The notes under the pieces are model-generated. The model made no database searches, was not told the DNA's origin, and saw only the letters and a program-made list of their open reading frames with translations. A stretch of DNA of 64,000 nucleotides from Hyalella azteca. Lineage: Eukaryota; Arthropoda; Malacostraca; Amphipoda; Hyalellidae. A program made the translations under genes and the position numbers. Of the stretch, positions 52,722 to 64,000 are shown one piece after another (within the stretch, counting starts at the first letter, position 1; each line of letters starts with the position of its first letter). Location: positions 62,001-126,000 of the forward strand of contig NW_025939280.1 of the NCBI RefSeq assembly GCF_000764305.2. The letters are read 5' to 3'.

Positions 52722-54849
52722 ATTTTAAATTTTGTTCATATCACAACAGTTTGAAATTCAAAGCGGGATCATCTGAACGCAATGAACTACACACGTAGTT
52801 CACGCTGAATGGGTTGAATATATTGTGCGTAAAATCCACTTGATATTCAAAGGTATTGTTCTTAAAATTAGGATTTCTGAAAATTTAAATCGAAGTATTT
52901 TTCCGTGAATACTTCACCTCGAGAAAGTAATGAAACTTGTATGATATCAGTAACTAAAAGCCCTATAACTAATTATCAGCTGAGTAAATAATGTATACAA
53001 GATTCATGAGTACCTGCTTAAGAGTCTAAGCCAGTAAACTGATGAAATATTCGCAACGGCTGTCATTCAAGCGCTTAAACGAAGATGAGACGATGTTAAT
53101 TTTTTATAGATGGTCAGCGATCTAATTTATTCTACATTATCCAACTGCCAAAACTTTCAGGTTCAAAATGCTCAAGCATCAACACATTAAATGGTGTGTA
53201 GCCAATGGATTCCAAAATCCAGGTAAGTTGAGTCGTCCGCAGAACACAGCCTTCGTTAAGAATAATATTCCTTATGCAAGATGTCGATATTGAAATGCTG
53301 TTCACCGCCACACGAATAACATTTGAAGATATTTAAATCGATCAAAAAGTATTAAAACCCGCATGTTTAAACATTGTGGTAAAATACACGTTATCTAATT
53401 TTAATTCTAACAAATTCAATAGAGGTCGCAAGTAAGTGAAATTAGACGAGTCCTTACACCTCTTTTAATTATTTTCTTCAAGTCATATCGTGTTAAAATT
53501 AAAGCTTGTTTCTTAATAGAAAATATGAATGTTTTAGTTTTTATAATTAAAAATTTAAAGAGGACTAATTTATTATTTATATGTAAAAACCCAAATTAAG
53601 GATTTATCGGGCCGATCAAGCTCATTGAATTGGTGCAAGGCCATTAAGTATCTTAACGACCTGTTAAAATTCGAACCGTTAATGTTCAAAATCAACTGAG
53701 GTTTGCTCGTAACAGTGAATTTATGCACAATAAACAGTCCAGATTAAGTGGACCGGCATTTACCAACCATGGTTGATATTTGATCGTACTTTCGCCGATA
53801 ACGCGCCCATAACAGCTGTGCCGGTGATCTTGCATGCGGAGCTTTGTGTATGGCTAATGGTCAAGTTTAGCAGCGATGCAGTTTCAGCAATGAAAGGTTT
53901 GTTAGTTTAGGTCTCATACTATTGATGCAATTTTTTCAGTTACAGTAACTATGTCTCCAGGACTTGAATGAACTGTAAACACGATTAAACATCATCACTA
54001 ATCTACGGAATAAATGAATAAAAAAATGTTCGAAAGTTTGGTTGATAGTTTGTAAGTTCGATGATTTGCTGTGGTTATGTCGAGATAGCTCAGTTTGTCT
54101 TTTACCGCCACGTCACATATTAAAAAAAATATTCAAAAAGTGAGAAATTATGTTTCTTATATTTAATATATTAGAATTAGAGAATCGCATTTAATATTTG
54201 GTTAACTAGCAGCGTGAATAAAATTAAAGATTTAGATATTTTTGCATCCCAGCTAAATGTAATATAAGAAATAAAGATAAAATATCAGATGCAAATAAAC
54301 TGCATATTAATAATGAAAGTCAATAGTTGAAAACCTAAAATAATTTTCCAATGATTCTCGTTTGGTCTCACCTGGTCTTCCTTATTTTCCGAAGCTGTAA
54401 ATTTGATCTTCGCACAACGACGTTCGTAAATATCAAATTGTTCGTTTTAAGGAGCAATTCAGGGCGCAAACGAGTCATAACGTTAAGCCGTAAAATTTCC
54501 TTTTGTGCCTCCTAATCAAGCGACATTATGACCCGATTGAATGTTGAAGAGCATTTAATCTGTGTCACTAATAACGTACAGTGAATAGTACCTCAAGAAA
54601 AAAATACGAAATAAATTTCTATGCATTCACATGAAATTATATTAGACCTAAAATTTATTTTCGTAAATCGATTTAATCACACGAAAGATCTCTTTCTTCG
54701 TCTTAACTTAGTGTATTTGTATAAACAATAGAGAACGAATTAAATTAGAATTTCGGCTCGAACTTCAGCGTTGCTTTCTGAAACTTTAGCGTTGCGGCCC
54801 GAACGTTGGGTCTAAGATTTTTTTATTTCATGTTGATGAAAGACTTGGG
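52722..54849. other. AT-rich non-coding stretch
   Basis: About 2.1 kb without a recognised gene or repeat; a moderately GC-rich patch at 53740-53880 has no consistent frame. Confidence 0.5.
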
Positions 54850-55065
54850 TTGCTTTCAGACAAGTTAACGTTTGGCGCAATAGGAAGTTTGCGTGAAGTT
54901 TTACATGGAATCTACGTCTCCGCCTGGATTATACAGCGAGTGCTCCGGGAAAGAACTAATTTTACGGATCTTAAAGCTGGCTACGTAGGAGTACTGTGTA
55001 ACTCTAGAAACGCTGCGCCATCATCAAATGAGGTAGCTAACTTTTGTATGAATCTTGAAAAATAA
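54850..55065 (+). other. Unrecognised 71-codon open reading frame
   Basis: GC-richer than its flanks; it encodes a sequence starting MLSDKLTFGAIGSLREVLHG with no recognised motif. Probably chance. Confidence 0.12.
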
Positions 55066-55244
55066 CATTAAATGCATAAAAGAGGTAAATTATTTTCTTA
55101 TTCCATCCTAAGAGGCCTCGAACTACTAAATAAAAATTTAGAACTAAATTTCGCACTAAAAATTTAGAACTCGAACTAAATTTGTCGCCGGTATTTTTGA
55201 GGCCCAAGCATCATAGTTATGTAAAGAGCTTGCATAATACCTGT

Positions 55245-55440
55245 ATCGTCAATACTCAACTGATACCGCACTGAAGTCCTTAATGTTGAAATGATATCGC
55301 ATTGAAATAATTAAGGCTGAATTGAATTGAACTGAAGTCAATAATGATGAATTGATATAGAACTGAAGTCAATGATGATAAACTGAAATCATCAATGCTG
55401 AACTGATATTGGACTGCTATCAATAATGATGGATGGCCCT
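55245..55440. repeat. Degenerate ~31-36-bp repeats
   Basis: Five to six diverged units around GAACTGAAGTCAATAATGAT and GAACTGATAT(C/A)G. Confidence 0.75.
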
Positions 55441-56389
55441 GATATCAGGCAGTATGGCGCCGTAGATTATATAATTATAATAAATTGAATCAAAGTTGTT
55501 TGATTTAGGCCTCGGTAAATACCGCAGTAAAAATGATCTAGTTTTAAGGCTATGGCTGAAATAAACCGGGATGTTGTGTTGGATAATATTACATCCCAGA
55601 TCTTAATGTGACAGGGAAGGAAATAGAAGAAGTCTTAAATACGACAGAAAAGTCGCGGTAATGAGGCGCTCCGGTGGCTGTTAGCGGCCATTGTTGCTTT
55701 CGTCCTTCTCTTAAAAAGCGACCGTTACGCTGTCTGTAGTTTGTGGCAAAACTGAAGGACTTAGATGTTAATTGAACATTTGTTTGGAAGATAAAAGTAG
55801 TTAATTATGAGTCCAAAGGGTTTTCAGAAATATATAATTTTCGTAATTTTGTTGCTGCTCTTTTTTGTTGTTTTGGATTATAGCGATGCAAGTGTTTCGC
55901 TGTCTTCCAACTCATATTGGAAATCATGTAAATCATAATTAATGTAGATAGAAAGAATTTGATTAGAGTAGTTAATAATTATAATTACCGGTAATAAGAG
56001 TGGGTGCTAGATTATAACTCAAGTTAATAAAAAGCGGGTCCTATAATACCTAAAAAAAGTGTATTGGTATTAAGACATTTTACAATTTTTATTCGGGTTT
56101 CTTGATGATCCTCGTTTTGAATGCTTCTACACGTATTTGTCTATGACTTATGATTTATCTTAAGAAGAAATGAAGCTTTTGAAACTTAAAATTACATAAA
56201 AAACTTTCATTTCGCTCCCAAACAGTACGTAAAACTTACAGTTGGACAGACCCATACAATCAATCTCACCATCACAAGCACACAATCACAAAAATATCCT
56301 GCATAGTAGATTCCTTCTACTGAACCCCTGAAATTGAACATTATCTGAGACTTCAAAATAGTTATATATCTACGAAACCAATATGACGT
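55441..56389. other. Non-coding stretch
   Basis: Nothing recognised; 55650-55740 is GC-richer with AGCGGCCATTGTTG but no frame. Confidence 0.45.
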
Positions 56390-56532
56390 ATGTAGACAAA
56401 CAAATGGTTATCCATCACACCCTTAAGCGGTTGGTAGAATGTAAACAAACATATGATTATCCATCCTACCCTTAAGCGGTTGGAAGACTGTAGACAAACA
56501 AATGATTATCCTGCGTCTACTTAAGTGGTTTT
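56390..56532. repeat. 49-bp minisatellite, three copies
   Basis: Units share GTAGACAAACAAATG(A/G)TTATCC and CCCTTAAGCGGTTGG, with the CCCTTAAGCGG blocks 49 bases apart (56420, 56469). Confidence 0.9.
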
Positions 56533-56812
56533 ATTCAAGTCTGGAGTTGATGGCTCTCACGAGCTGGATGAATTTATCGCAAAGCCTGCGCTCGCTCCCG
56601 TCATGACAAATGCAAATGTCTCGGAGCGAGAGGCTTTACAGGGATTTGGCTCTCCGAGGAGCTTCCAAATTGACTATTCAGTGGAGGCGAGCATTTTTGC
56701 TACAGCTTCTCGGCCGATCGCGTTCAATTTTTTTTCTGGGCAGCGAGCTATTTATACGTGTTCGATTCAAGCACTCAAACGCAGCTTCGGTGGTCGAGGG
56801 TAATGCTGGCAC
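56533..56812. other. GC-rich pocket with overlapping frames and a TATA-like box
   Basis: Two plus-strand frames overlap here (92 codons from 56525, 197 codons from 56610); neither matches a known family. On the minus strand the pocket holds GTATAAATAG (56747-56757), a strong TATA-box match, but no initiator motif at the expected distance. An ATGCAAAT octamer lies at about 56609. It could be a promoter, an exon or neither. Confidence 0.25.
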
Positions 56813-56945
56813 AAACATTCTACTCGCGCACAATCATCCTACAACTATACGAGTATTGTATTCGCGCACAAACATCCTACTCGTACACAAACTTTCTACT
56901 AATGTACGAAATATCAAATTTGTACAAAAAATCCTTCTAATGCCC
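56813..56945. repeat. Degenerate ~22-bp repeats
   Basis: Units like CGCACAAACATCCTACTCGT and ACAAACTTTCTACTAATGTA recur about five times and account for the length of the 197-codon frame. Confidence 0.65.
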
Positions 56946-57203
56946 AAGAATTGTACTCCTACACATAATTATGTACAACCTACTTTCACGTTCCATATTT
57001 ACAGTTTGCACAACATTTCCGTCGAAAGTATTCCCCGCATTAAAAAGCACAAGAAAAATGGACTACTTAAAAAAAGTATTATTCAAATACAAGGTTTGCA
57101 TTTATTAGGTTCGGTCCGTATAAATTTATTTATTGGCCACTACATTAAGGTTGTGCTTAGTGATGTGCACGTTGCTCAAGCACACGCGATTTCATTTATT
57201 TAA

Positions 57204-58886
57204 AGCTCATGGTTCTCGAGTCAGACAATATATGCATGTTGGGTACACATGTTCTATAAAATAAGCACTCAAAACTCAATACATGCACAAATTTCAGCTA
57301 CGAAACTAGTCGTTTTTTTGCGCGAATTCACAACGCAATTCTTTTGATATAAAACCGAACGATCAGATTCAAATAAAACCTTTATTAAACATTCCCCAAC
57401 TCCTGCAGGCAACGGCTCTCTACTTAATAATATTGTTCACTGGAAATCAGTAGTTCTCACGTGAAAAATTGAATTGCAATACAATCACGATAATTATTTT
57501 TCTCAAAAACAATTATCAGAATTTAGCAATATTTAAACATGTTTCGTTAGCAAGATGAAATTGCAGGATGCTGTGCCTTTAAAAAAACGGCTTGAATGCT
57601 AGCAATTAAGCGCCAATTCAACTGCGCTCTCAGGCAGCAAGGTAATAAAACGAGTTGTTCCGCTCAGCGACGTCCGTAAATTCAGTTTTTGTCAACTATT
57701 TGTCTGTGTTTTGAACTGAATACTAACGCAGGAATGCCGGAGGATTTATTATATACATTTTGTAATCGAATTAATGTATGTTATGATGCCTGAATTCTCT
57801 TGGAATTTTGATGTGATGGACTTTTTGATTCAAGTAGAAAAGATCAAAATTAGAATAAATTCAATCAAAATGCGCACTCTGATTGAGGTGGGGAGTCATA
57901 AAAATGGTATTTAAAAGCTCGAATCTCTACTTTTCGATCAATTCTAATGAGGGAAAGGATAGGAATAGAAATCTTCAATATATAATAGCATTACATTACC
58001 AAGCTGCGAATTTTGCATCAATTAACGTTGACTTCGTCAGCAAAATAGATTTTTTTCGACAGTGATCTCGCGTTTCCATGTTTAAAGTCCTTGCGATTTG
58101 ACTGTAGAAATTGGTGCAATTAGCAATTCAATAACATAACAAACAATATGCATTTATTGTAGAAATAAAGAGACAAGTCGCAATAATTCTGTGAATGATG
58201 CATTACATGAATGCAAGTATGAAGCATGGGTAAAATTATCATAGAGGTAAGAGAATCTTATAAAAAGAAAGTATAAAGAAAAAGTATGGTGTTACAAATT
58301 AATAGAATAAGTATTCAATGAGCAAAAGTAACCACACGCTACAAGGATCATGTGTTCTCTTTCAGTCTTCGCTTTCATTTACATAGAACTTTTACGCTGA
58401 ATGTGTGATGTTTTGGCTATTGAATTAGATCCAGAATATTTATCGTGTCGGGATATTACTGGGACCTGAAAATTTATTATGTATCACTTAAGGATTGGAG
58501 GTAATGAACGAAAGGGCTTCATTAAAATTTGAAATTGATATTATAATTGTAATTATAAATTTAATTTAAAAATCCGAAATAGTTTTTGACCCATTATTTA
58601 ATAGGAGTAGAAATGGGAGCCTGCTAATCACTGTAAAACGAGGGTTCGACAGAACTCTACTTTAAATAGAATAACAGGATTACAAAATTGCAGGAATTAT
58701 GAAAACTGGGCCACGCTAGGCTAACCTGCTAGCATTACATGAACTGTTGTCACTACATACGTTTAATTTATAAAATTCGGTCTATTTATACCTACACTTT
58801 AACTGCCTTGTTGGCAATTCCCTCCGGCATCAGCCACGTGCTGACATCGGCACACACAAAAACATGAAGAGACTTTATTCAAATGG
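57204..58886. other. AT-rich non-coding stretch
   Basis: No gene recognised. GC-richer patches at 57590-57680 and 58800-58860 contain only short frames. Confidence 0.5.
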
Positions 58887-59037
58887 AGATGCATTTTTTG
58901 CCTCTTCATCATTCATCCTTACGCAGTTAATTCTACCCAACGTGTGTATCATTGCTTTACGTCAGCTCCCTGCTCGAGCTGTGGGTAAAAATGTACGTCA
59001 CTAGTAAGAAAAAATGATCCATTGCTTTTTCTGTGTG
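58887..59037 (-). mobile_element. MITE family A, strongly diverged copy
   Basis: The right half is recognisable (CTCGAGCTGTGGGTAAAAAT then GTCACTAGTAAGAAAAAATG and a CTGTGTGG end). The left half only loosely matches the reversed core. Confidence 0.45.
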
Positions 59038-59081
59038 GAGTAGCCAATACGGAGGGATTTGGCAGGACGCTCCGCAGATCC

Positions 59082-59178
59082 TACGACGTAACAGAGGATC
59101 TGAGGGACGAACGTTTATGTCTGCGACGTAACAGAGGATCTGAGGGACGAACGTTTATGCCTGCGAAGTAGCAGAGGA
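59082..59178. repeat. 40-bp minisatellite, about 2.4 copies
   Basis: Unit ACGACGTAACAGAGGATCTG then AGGGACGAACGTTTATG(T/C)CTG, repeat starts at 59084 and 59124. Confidence 0.92.
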
Positions 59179-60691
59179 TCTGGTTTGTGTTCTTAATAAT
59201 AAATTTTTTTATTGTATATTTTTCTTATTGTAATGTGATTGTGTGTGTAACGAAAAAATGTTACGGCAAAAACTGGAATGGCTTGTGAAGCAGCCGATTT
59301 CAAACCATATTTTACATTAATAATAAAATAAAAAAGGGGCAAACAAGGCCTGAACGTTAATAATAAACCTGTATTGAGATTCTGAATATTTAAGGCGTAA
59401 AAACGGCGTTTATATATTACTATACTACATTGCTATCAACTCCTAAGCCCAAATGACGGTAACTTGGCAAGCAGGCGTCGCAGGCAGCCAGTATTTGAGG
59501 CTTTCAACGGGCAATTGAAAAATGGAGATCAATTTTGACGTGAAATGTGGAAGTTTGTAGCCTCGCGCGAAGCTGCATGACTTTTAAACCCGTTCAAATT
59601 ATATGGAAGCTTGTGGAACACAAGAATTATAAACAATATTTACGAAGTAAATAATTAATTACAGTTTTAAAATCCTTAAACGAGCTCTAAAATCGAACTA
59701 AATATGGTTTTCGTGAACGTGTTGAATAAAATTCCAAGCATTCAATATTTTTAACATCGCAGTTTGAGTGTGTGTTTCGAACCATGGCCTGCGCACAGTT
59801 AAAGCCAAAGCTCTTCGGAAAATTTACAGTTTCTCATCGCTGTAATTGAGTTATGGATGGCTGCTGGAGAGCCTTTCCGAACTACGGGAAGCTCGAGCTG
59901 CAACAGAAATAACACGGAAAAGGAACAATGGAAACAAAAAAGGATTCAAGCTTGAAAGCAAAGGAACATAACGACCTATATAGGATGAATATTCGACAGT
60001 GGAAACGAATATAAAGTAAACAATAAAATGAAAGCCATGAAATCGGAAAATTGACACCATGTTTTTCAGGTCGAAACTTTGAGAAAATTCTAGGCATTTC
60101 GTGTGTTTAAATTGGACTAACCGCTCACACTTATTATCTATCGTTAATTATGATTACAAAATTTTAATTTTTTCCTATTACTTTCCACAGCCGAAGCCGA
60201 AGCAAATAGCTTAACTTCTGGAAAATCAAATCAAAATGGCTCTCATTCATTGCAAGAAAAAATGCGCATGTAAAAAATATACACAAATGTTGGAGCTTCA
60301 TTTAAGTAGGTAAAGTGGATGGTTAAACAAAATTATTGTAGATAAGACGGATAAAATTGAATTTAGCATCTGCCATTCGATCTATTATCTCTCAAATATA
60401 ATATTTGGTGATAAAAACAATGGGAATCCGCAACGCATGTAGAAATTCGTCTGGGTATAAATCCATCAGCATGCCCTCAGTCACGAAATGACTAGAAAAT
60501 TCTCGAGCAAACTCGTTGTTCTCTATCACACAAAATACTTATTAGGGATCATATAAAATTTCATTCGGACTCGCTATTAGAAGATCATGTTCCAGTTCCA
60601 TACCAAGGTCTGGCCCCTTCATCCGATACAGCTTCCGATATTGGTTTAATCCCCCGGACTAATATTTATACCAGGGCTGCAACAGCAGAGC
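59179..60691. other. AT-rich non-coding stretch
   Basis: Nothing recognised; frames at 59851-60097 on the minus strand are hydrophobic and unsupported. Confidence 0.5.
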
Positions 60692-60877
60692 CACGCTCAG
60701 TGAAATGAATGGCTAATCTTGTCCAAAACATGACACACGTTCTTACTCACAGCAGGAGCAGAGAGCGGACGTAGCACCGGTATACTCGTATGCCGTGTCA
60801 AAGTCGCTCAGCACGACCCACATAAAGGCAGAAAGTGCGTTAAAATTTGTACGATATCTTACTCATTTTTCTGAGTG
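60692..60877 (+). mobile_element. MITE family A, full-length copy
   Basis: Left end CACGCTCAGTGAAATGAATG then CTTGTCCAAAACATGACAC. It shares the GCAGAGAGCGGACGTAGCAC block with other copies. Right end ACTCATTTTTCTGAGTG. Confidence 0.85.
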
Positions 60878-61323
60878 TAGGACACCGAAGACCTTTCCAA
60901 CGACTGCCGCGCTCCATTTCATATGAAAAGAGCTTTCAGGTGCTATAGAAATATTGCTTACGAATATCAGTGTCTTTGAAAGGTATTTATTCTATCAGGT
61001 TATAATTGTTAGTATGAATGCTATCTGTAATTCAGGTATCATTTTCATAAATGCTAATGAAGCCGTTGAACTTTATTATTATAAATTTGGAATTATCATT
61101 GAACAATTATTTACTAATATAATTGAAAAAAGTAGCAATGCAAGAACAGAACTAGCAGAACTTACCCTCAATATTCATTATTCTTTTATCATTTATAATT
61201 AACACAGAAGTAAACACGACAAAATAAATAAAAATCAGGAATTAAAAAAAACAAGAATGAAGGACAGCGCGCCGACTCCACGGCAGGCGAGACAAGAATT
61301 TGGTCAGGGGAAGCTCAACTGAG
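60878..61323. other. AT-rich non-coding stretch
   Basis: Nothing recognised; the 82-codon frame at 60954-61202 is AT-driven. Confidence 0.45.
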
Positions 61324-61506
61324 CACTCAGAAAAATAAGCGGGTCATGTTGCCCAAAAGTTGCCCATTTTCTGACCCACAGCACGAGCAGAAAGTTGTCG
61401 TAGCACTGATACGCACTTTTACCGGGCCAAACCGAGTCAGGATGACCCACATAAAGACAAAAAGTTCATGGCTATTTAAACAAAGTGCCACTCATTTCTC
61501 TGAGTG
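61324..61506 (+). mobile_element. MITE family A, full-length well-preserved copy
   Basis: Left end CACTCAGAAAAATAAGCGGG; core CCGGGCCAAACCGAGTCAGG then ATGACCCACATAAAG; right end CAAAGTGCCACTCATTTCTC then TGAGTG. A good reference copy with the one at 38576. Confidence 0.88.
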
Positions 61507-61619
61507 GATGGACACTGAGTAGTGAGTTGATTAGATGAAAGTTTTAGACGCGGCTTTATTTGTACTGAATTCATTAAGTTAAATTTGTGCCATTTTAATT
61601 AAACTTAGCAGCGACTCAG

Positions 61620-61935
61620 ACACCTCAAAGTAACTTACAAAAGACCTCAAGTTGAGTCAAGTTGAATTGCTCAAGTTGAGATGCTGAAGTTGAGTTGCAA
61701 TAGATGAGTTTCGTCTCATCGCTAAGTTCCGTAAAACTTTTTTTGTTGACTGTGGTTGCCGAAATAACTGGGCAAATTGAAGTTGTGCAAACTTTACATT
61801 TTTTCGAGCTTTACATACACTTTACATTTTTACTTTTACTCTACAGTCTTGATTTTTCACACTTAATTTACACTTTACATTTTGTAGATTTAAAATTTTT
61901 TACATTTACTTTTCACTTTACATTTAATCTAGTTT
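61620..61935. repeat. Short repeats: AAGTTGAG units then ACTTTACATTTT units
   Basis: CAAGTTGAG(T/A)-type octamers recur at 61640-61705. CTTTACATTTT-type units recur at 61790-61930 and lengthen the 91-codon frame there. Confidence 0.6.
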
Positions 61936-62423
61936 CAATAGGTAGTTTATTTTATTTCGATTTAAATAAATTATATTAGAGCAAACTTGTTGCATGAAGG
62001 ACTGTGTGACCAATGCGGTGCAGCAGAATGAAATTAGATTTATTGCGATATAATTTTTTCATGGTTAAACGGTAAGTTTATTATCATGTTCTAATTTAAT
62101 TTAAATATTCTGTGCCAAAAATAATATGATTACGGTTTGCAATACAAATTTTATTTTCTTCCGGCTTCATTATCTAATGATGTCAGCTGGATGTTAGACA
62201 TTATACGCTTATAATATGGATGTTAAATAATAATTTTCTTAGTATATCCTGATTTAATCTTTATAAAGTATAATCGTGTAATTACAGCCAACTGCGCAAA
62301 TTAAATTATCTTCCTACTTTCACTGCCGCTCGGTGACCCCAAACAGCGCCGCTCATTAGCCCTCATCTCATTGAGCAAACGTTGACCTTCCCGATAGTAA
62401 AGTGAGCGCCCAAGTTAATTTCT
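61936..62423. other. AT-rich non-coding stretch
   Basis: Nothing recognised. Confidence 0.45.
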
Positions 62424-62582
62424 CTAATGTGGTAGCAAGTACCTCACGAAGTACCCCTAATGTGATAGCAAGTACCTCACGAAGCACCTCTAATGTGGTA
62501 GCAAGTACCTCACGAAGTACCTCTAATGTGGTAGCAAGTACCTCACGAAGCACCTCTAATGTGACAGCAAGTATCTCAAGAA
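62424..62582. repeat. 33-bp minisatellite, about five copies
   Basis: Unit CTAATGTGGTAGCAAGTACC then TCACGAAGTACCT, period 33. It makes 11-residue repeats (NVVASTSRSTS) in the 84-codon plus frame and a matching minus frame. No other coding evidence. Confidence 0.92.
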
Positions 62583-62998
62583 GGAGTATTTATTTTGCAA
62601 TGGTTATCATTACTAGAAAAAAACAGATTTTCTTGTCACGCATGAAGTTATATTGAAGGTTAATTTCAATAGAAGTTTAAAATGATTAATGCATCGAAGA
62701 ATGCAATCAATATTCTCACGGTTTTTTGACAATATGTATCGTCAAAAGTAATAAAAAAGTGTTTAAGACATTTTTCATTCATAAGAAATTAATGAGGATA
62801 ATAAGGAATTATTCATAAGACTCTCATAAGCTCTTTACAATTGCTTGAACCATTTAAAATACCTTCATGTCTAATGATACTCAACTCATGTTGATTAGCT
62901 TAATTCTAAGTACCTTCATGTCTAATGGATGCTCTCATAAATAAAAATACCTTCACGCTTTGTAAGTCAAAGTCTCTCTTGTAATGAGGCCTTTTAAA
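62583..62998. other. AT-rich non-coding stretch
   Basis: Nothing recognised; the motif TACCTTCATGTCTAATG occurs twice near 62860-62930. Confidence 0.45.
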
Positions 62999-63047
62999 GT
63001 AAAAAGTTTTCGCAATTTGGACAAAGCCACACTCATTCCTTTGAGTG
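62999..63047 (+). mobile_element. MITE family A, right-end fragment
   Basis: Keeps GCAATTTGGACAAAGCCACA then CTCATTCCTTTGAGTG. Confidence 0.7.
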
Positions 63048-64000
63048 TGGTACTTGACCTATTGATTATAATTTAATTAAACAATCTTCACTGTATTACA
63101 CCGCTTCCTAGTTCGTAAAGTTAATTCGCACGTGGGGATGAAGACAGACAATGAAATTATCGGGAATGAATGAAGTGAATTACTCTAAAAAATATGCATT
63201 CGGAGAGAATACGCGCTATATACAGTTGTAATGTGATTACAACCTGGGGGCTTAATGGGAATATTTCTCTATTTGAAGTTGAAATGTGATTTGAATAATT
63301 TAATATTTTAAATCCTGTGATTTTCGGTTATTCATTACCTCTAAAAGCTTTTACTTAGCAGCTTTCTTGGCAAGGCCAAATGCACAATTCATATTGTATG
63401 AAAATTTCTTCCCAAATGCCAGAATACTGTCATATTTATGATAAAATTAAAAAATTTATAATATGTTTACCAACCAATGATACATATTTTATACAAAATA
63501 GTTAAATATCGTCAATATAAGCAATAATTACATTGATCCAAAGCTGTATCTACTTAGATTCATAATATATTAAATTGTTTCTTCAAGGAGGATTTTCATT
63601 CAGAAAGCAATTCAATTTAGTATCACGTTATTTAAACACATTGAAATAAAAAGTGGTTTAAATTAACCCATTCTATTTGCATTAACTCTTAGTGTTGAAC
63701 CAAGGGCTTCCTCTAAAGGAATTTTTAAAGCAATCTTCCCATTGAGCCTAGCTCATTAAACGGCCTTTTATTCTCAGTGGAAACTTAACCTAAGAAGCTC
63801 ATATCTGCACTAATTTAAATTAAATTAACTTAAATTAAACATTAGTTTTAATTAAATGAACGGCTCCTCAAGACCATTATCTCTTTAATATCTAGTTGAT
63901 AAGGTGGACAAATTAAGGATAATTTGAAATTAGCGGCTGCCCAATTTTTTCAGTTGAACGGTTAAGGCCTAATTACGATTTCTATATATATATTAATATT
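63048..64000. other. AT-rich non-coding stretch
   Basis: Nothing recognised. A run of TTAAATTAAATTAAC-type sequence lies at 63810-63860. Confidence 0.5.

Noticed and set aside
58800..58862. Minus-strand frame ending MPEGIANKAVKV as a retroelement C-terminus
   Set aside because: Only about 20 codons are open in a GC-rich patch and no diagnostic motif is present.

Overview
This window is eukaryotic nuclear DNA, most likely from an invertebrate animal. The reasons are: it is AT-rich (about two thirds AT by eye, not computed); no protein-coding gene longer than about 200 codons is visible and the reading frames are not packed; simple repeats and minisatellites are dense; two short interspersed inverted-repeat (MITE-like) families are present in many copies; and two decayed LINE retrotransposons of animal type are recognisable. 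An arthropod is plausible but is not proven by anything here. I found no bacterial operon, CRISPR array, rRNA or convincing tRNA. Much of the window is probably intergenic or long-intron sequence.

Layout. From 1 to 10 kb there is AT-rich non-coding DNA with six or more copies of MITE family A, a LINE endonuclease fossil (2.9-3.7 kb, minus strand), a possible solo LTR just beside it, and a CpG-rich, promoter-like patch near 9.0-9.3 kb. From 10.8 to 13.2 kb there are stacked tandem repeats, a cluster of TGACGT motifs and a pair of 87-bp direct repeats. From 13 to 25 kb there are MITE fragments, a GC-rich pocket with a SOX/POU-like motif (21.4-21.7 kb), a LINE reverse-transcriptase fossil (22.6-23.2 kb, minus strand) and two minisatellites joined at a sequencing-adapter palindrome (24.0 kb). 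From 25 to 34 kb there is a 90-bp-arm hairpin element, more MITEs and a 21-bp minisatellite. From 34.1 to 36.9 kb a pure ATCAC satellite (with an N) abuts a 12-bp purine/pyrimidine-biased array. From 37 to 52 kb there are at least ten further minisatellites with MITEs between them; three more adapter palindromes lie at 39.4 and 45.1-45.2 kb. From 52 to 64 kb the sequence is mostly plain AT-rich DNA with scattered MITEs and short tandem repeats.

Most long reading frames are produced by tandem repeats whose unit is a multiple of 3, or that stay open in every frame. Several GC-rich pockets carry short open frames next to splice-like signals and are listed as weak candidate exons. In most of them more than one frame looks equally protein-like, so none is claimed as a gene.

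The firmest unexpected observation is technical: four inverted pairs of the 19-bp Tn5/Nextera mosaic end are embedded in the assembly. At 45.1-45.2 kb two of them bracket an inverted piece of a different minisatellite from about 1 kb away, so this part of the assembly is chimeric. The firmest biological observations are the dense MITE family A (about two dozen copies or pieces in 64 kb), whose core contains a GGTCAnnnTGACC palindrome, and the 90-bp-arm hairpin element at 25.4-25.6 kb. I did not find a convincing new protein-coding system.
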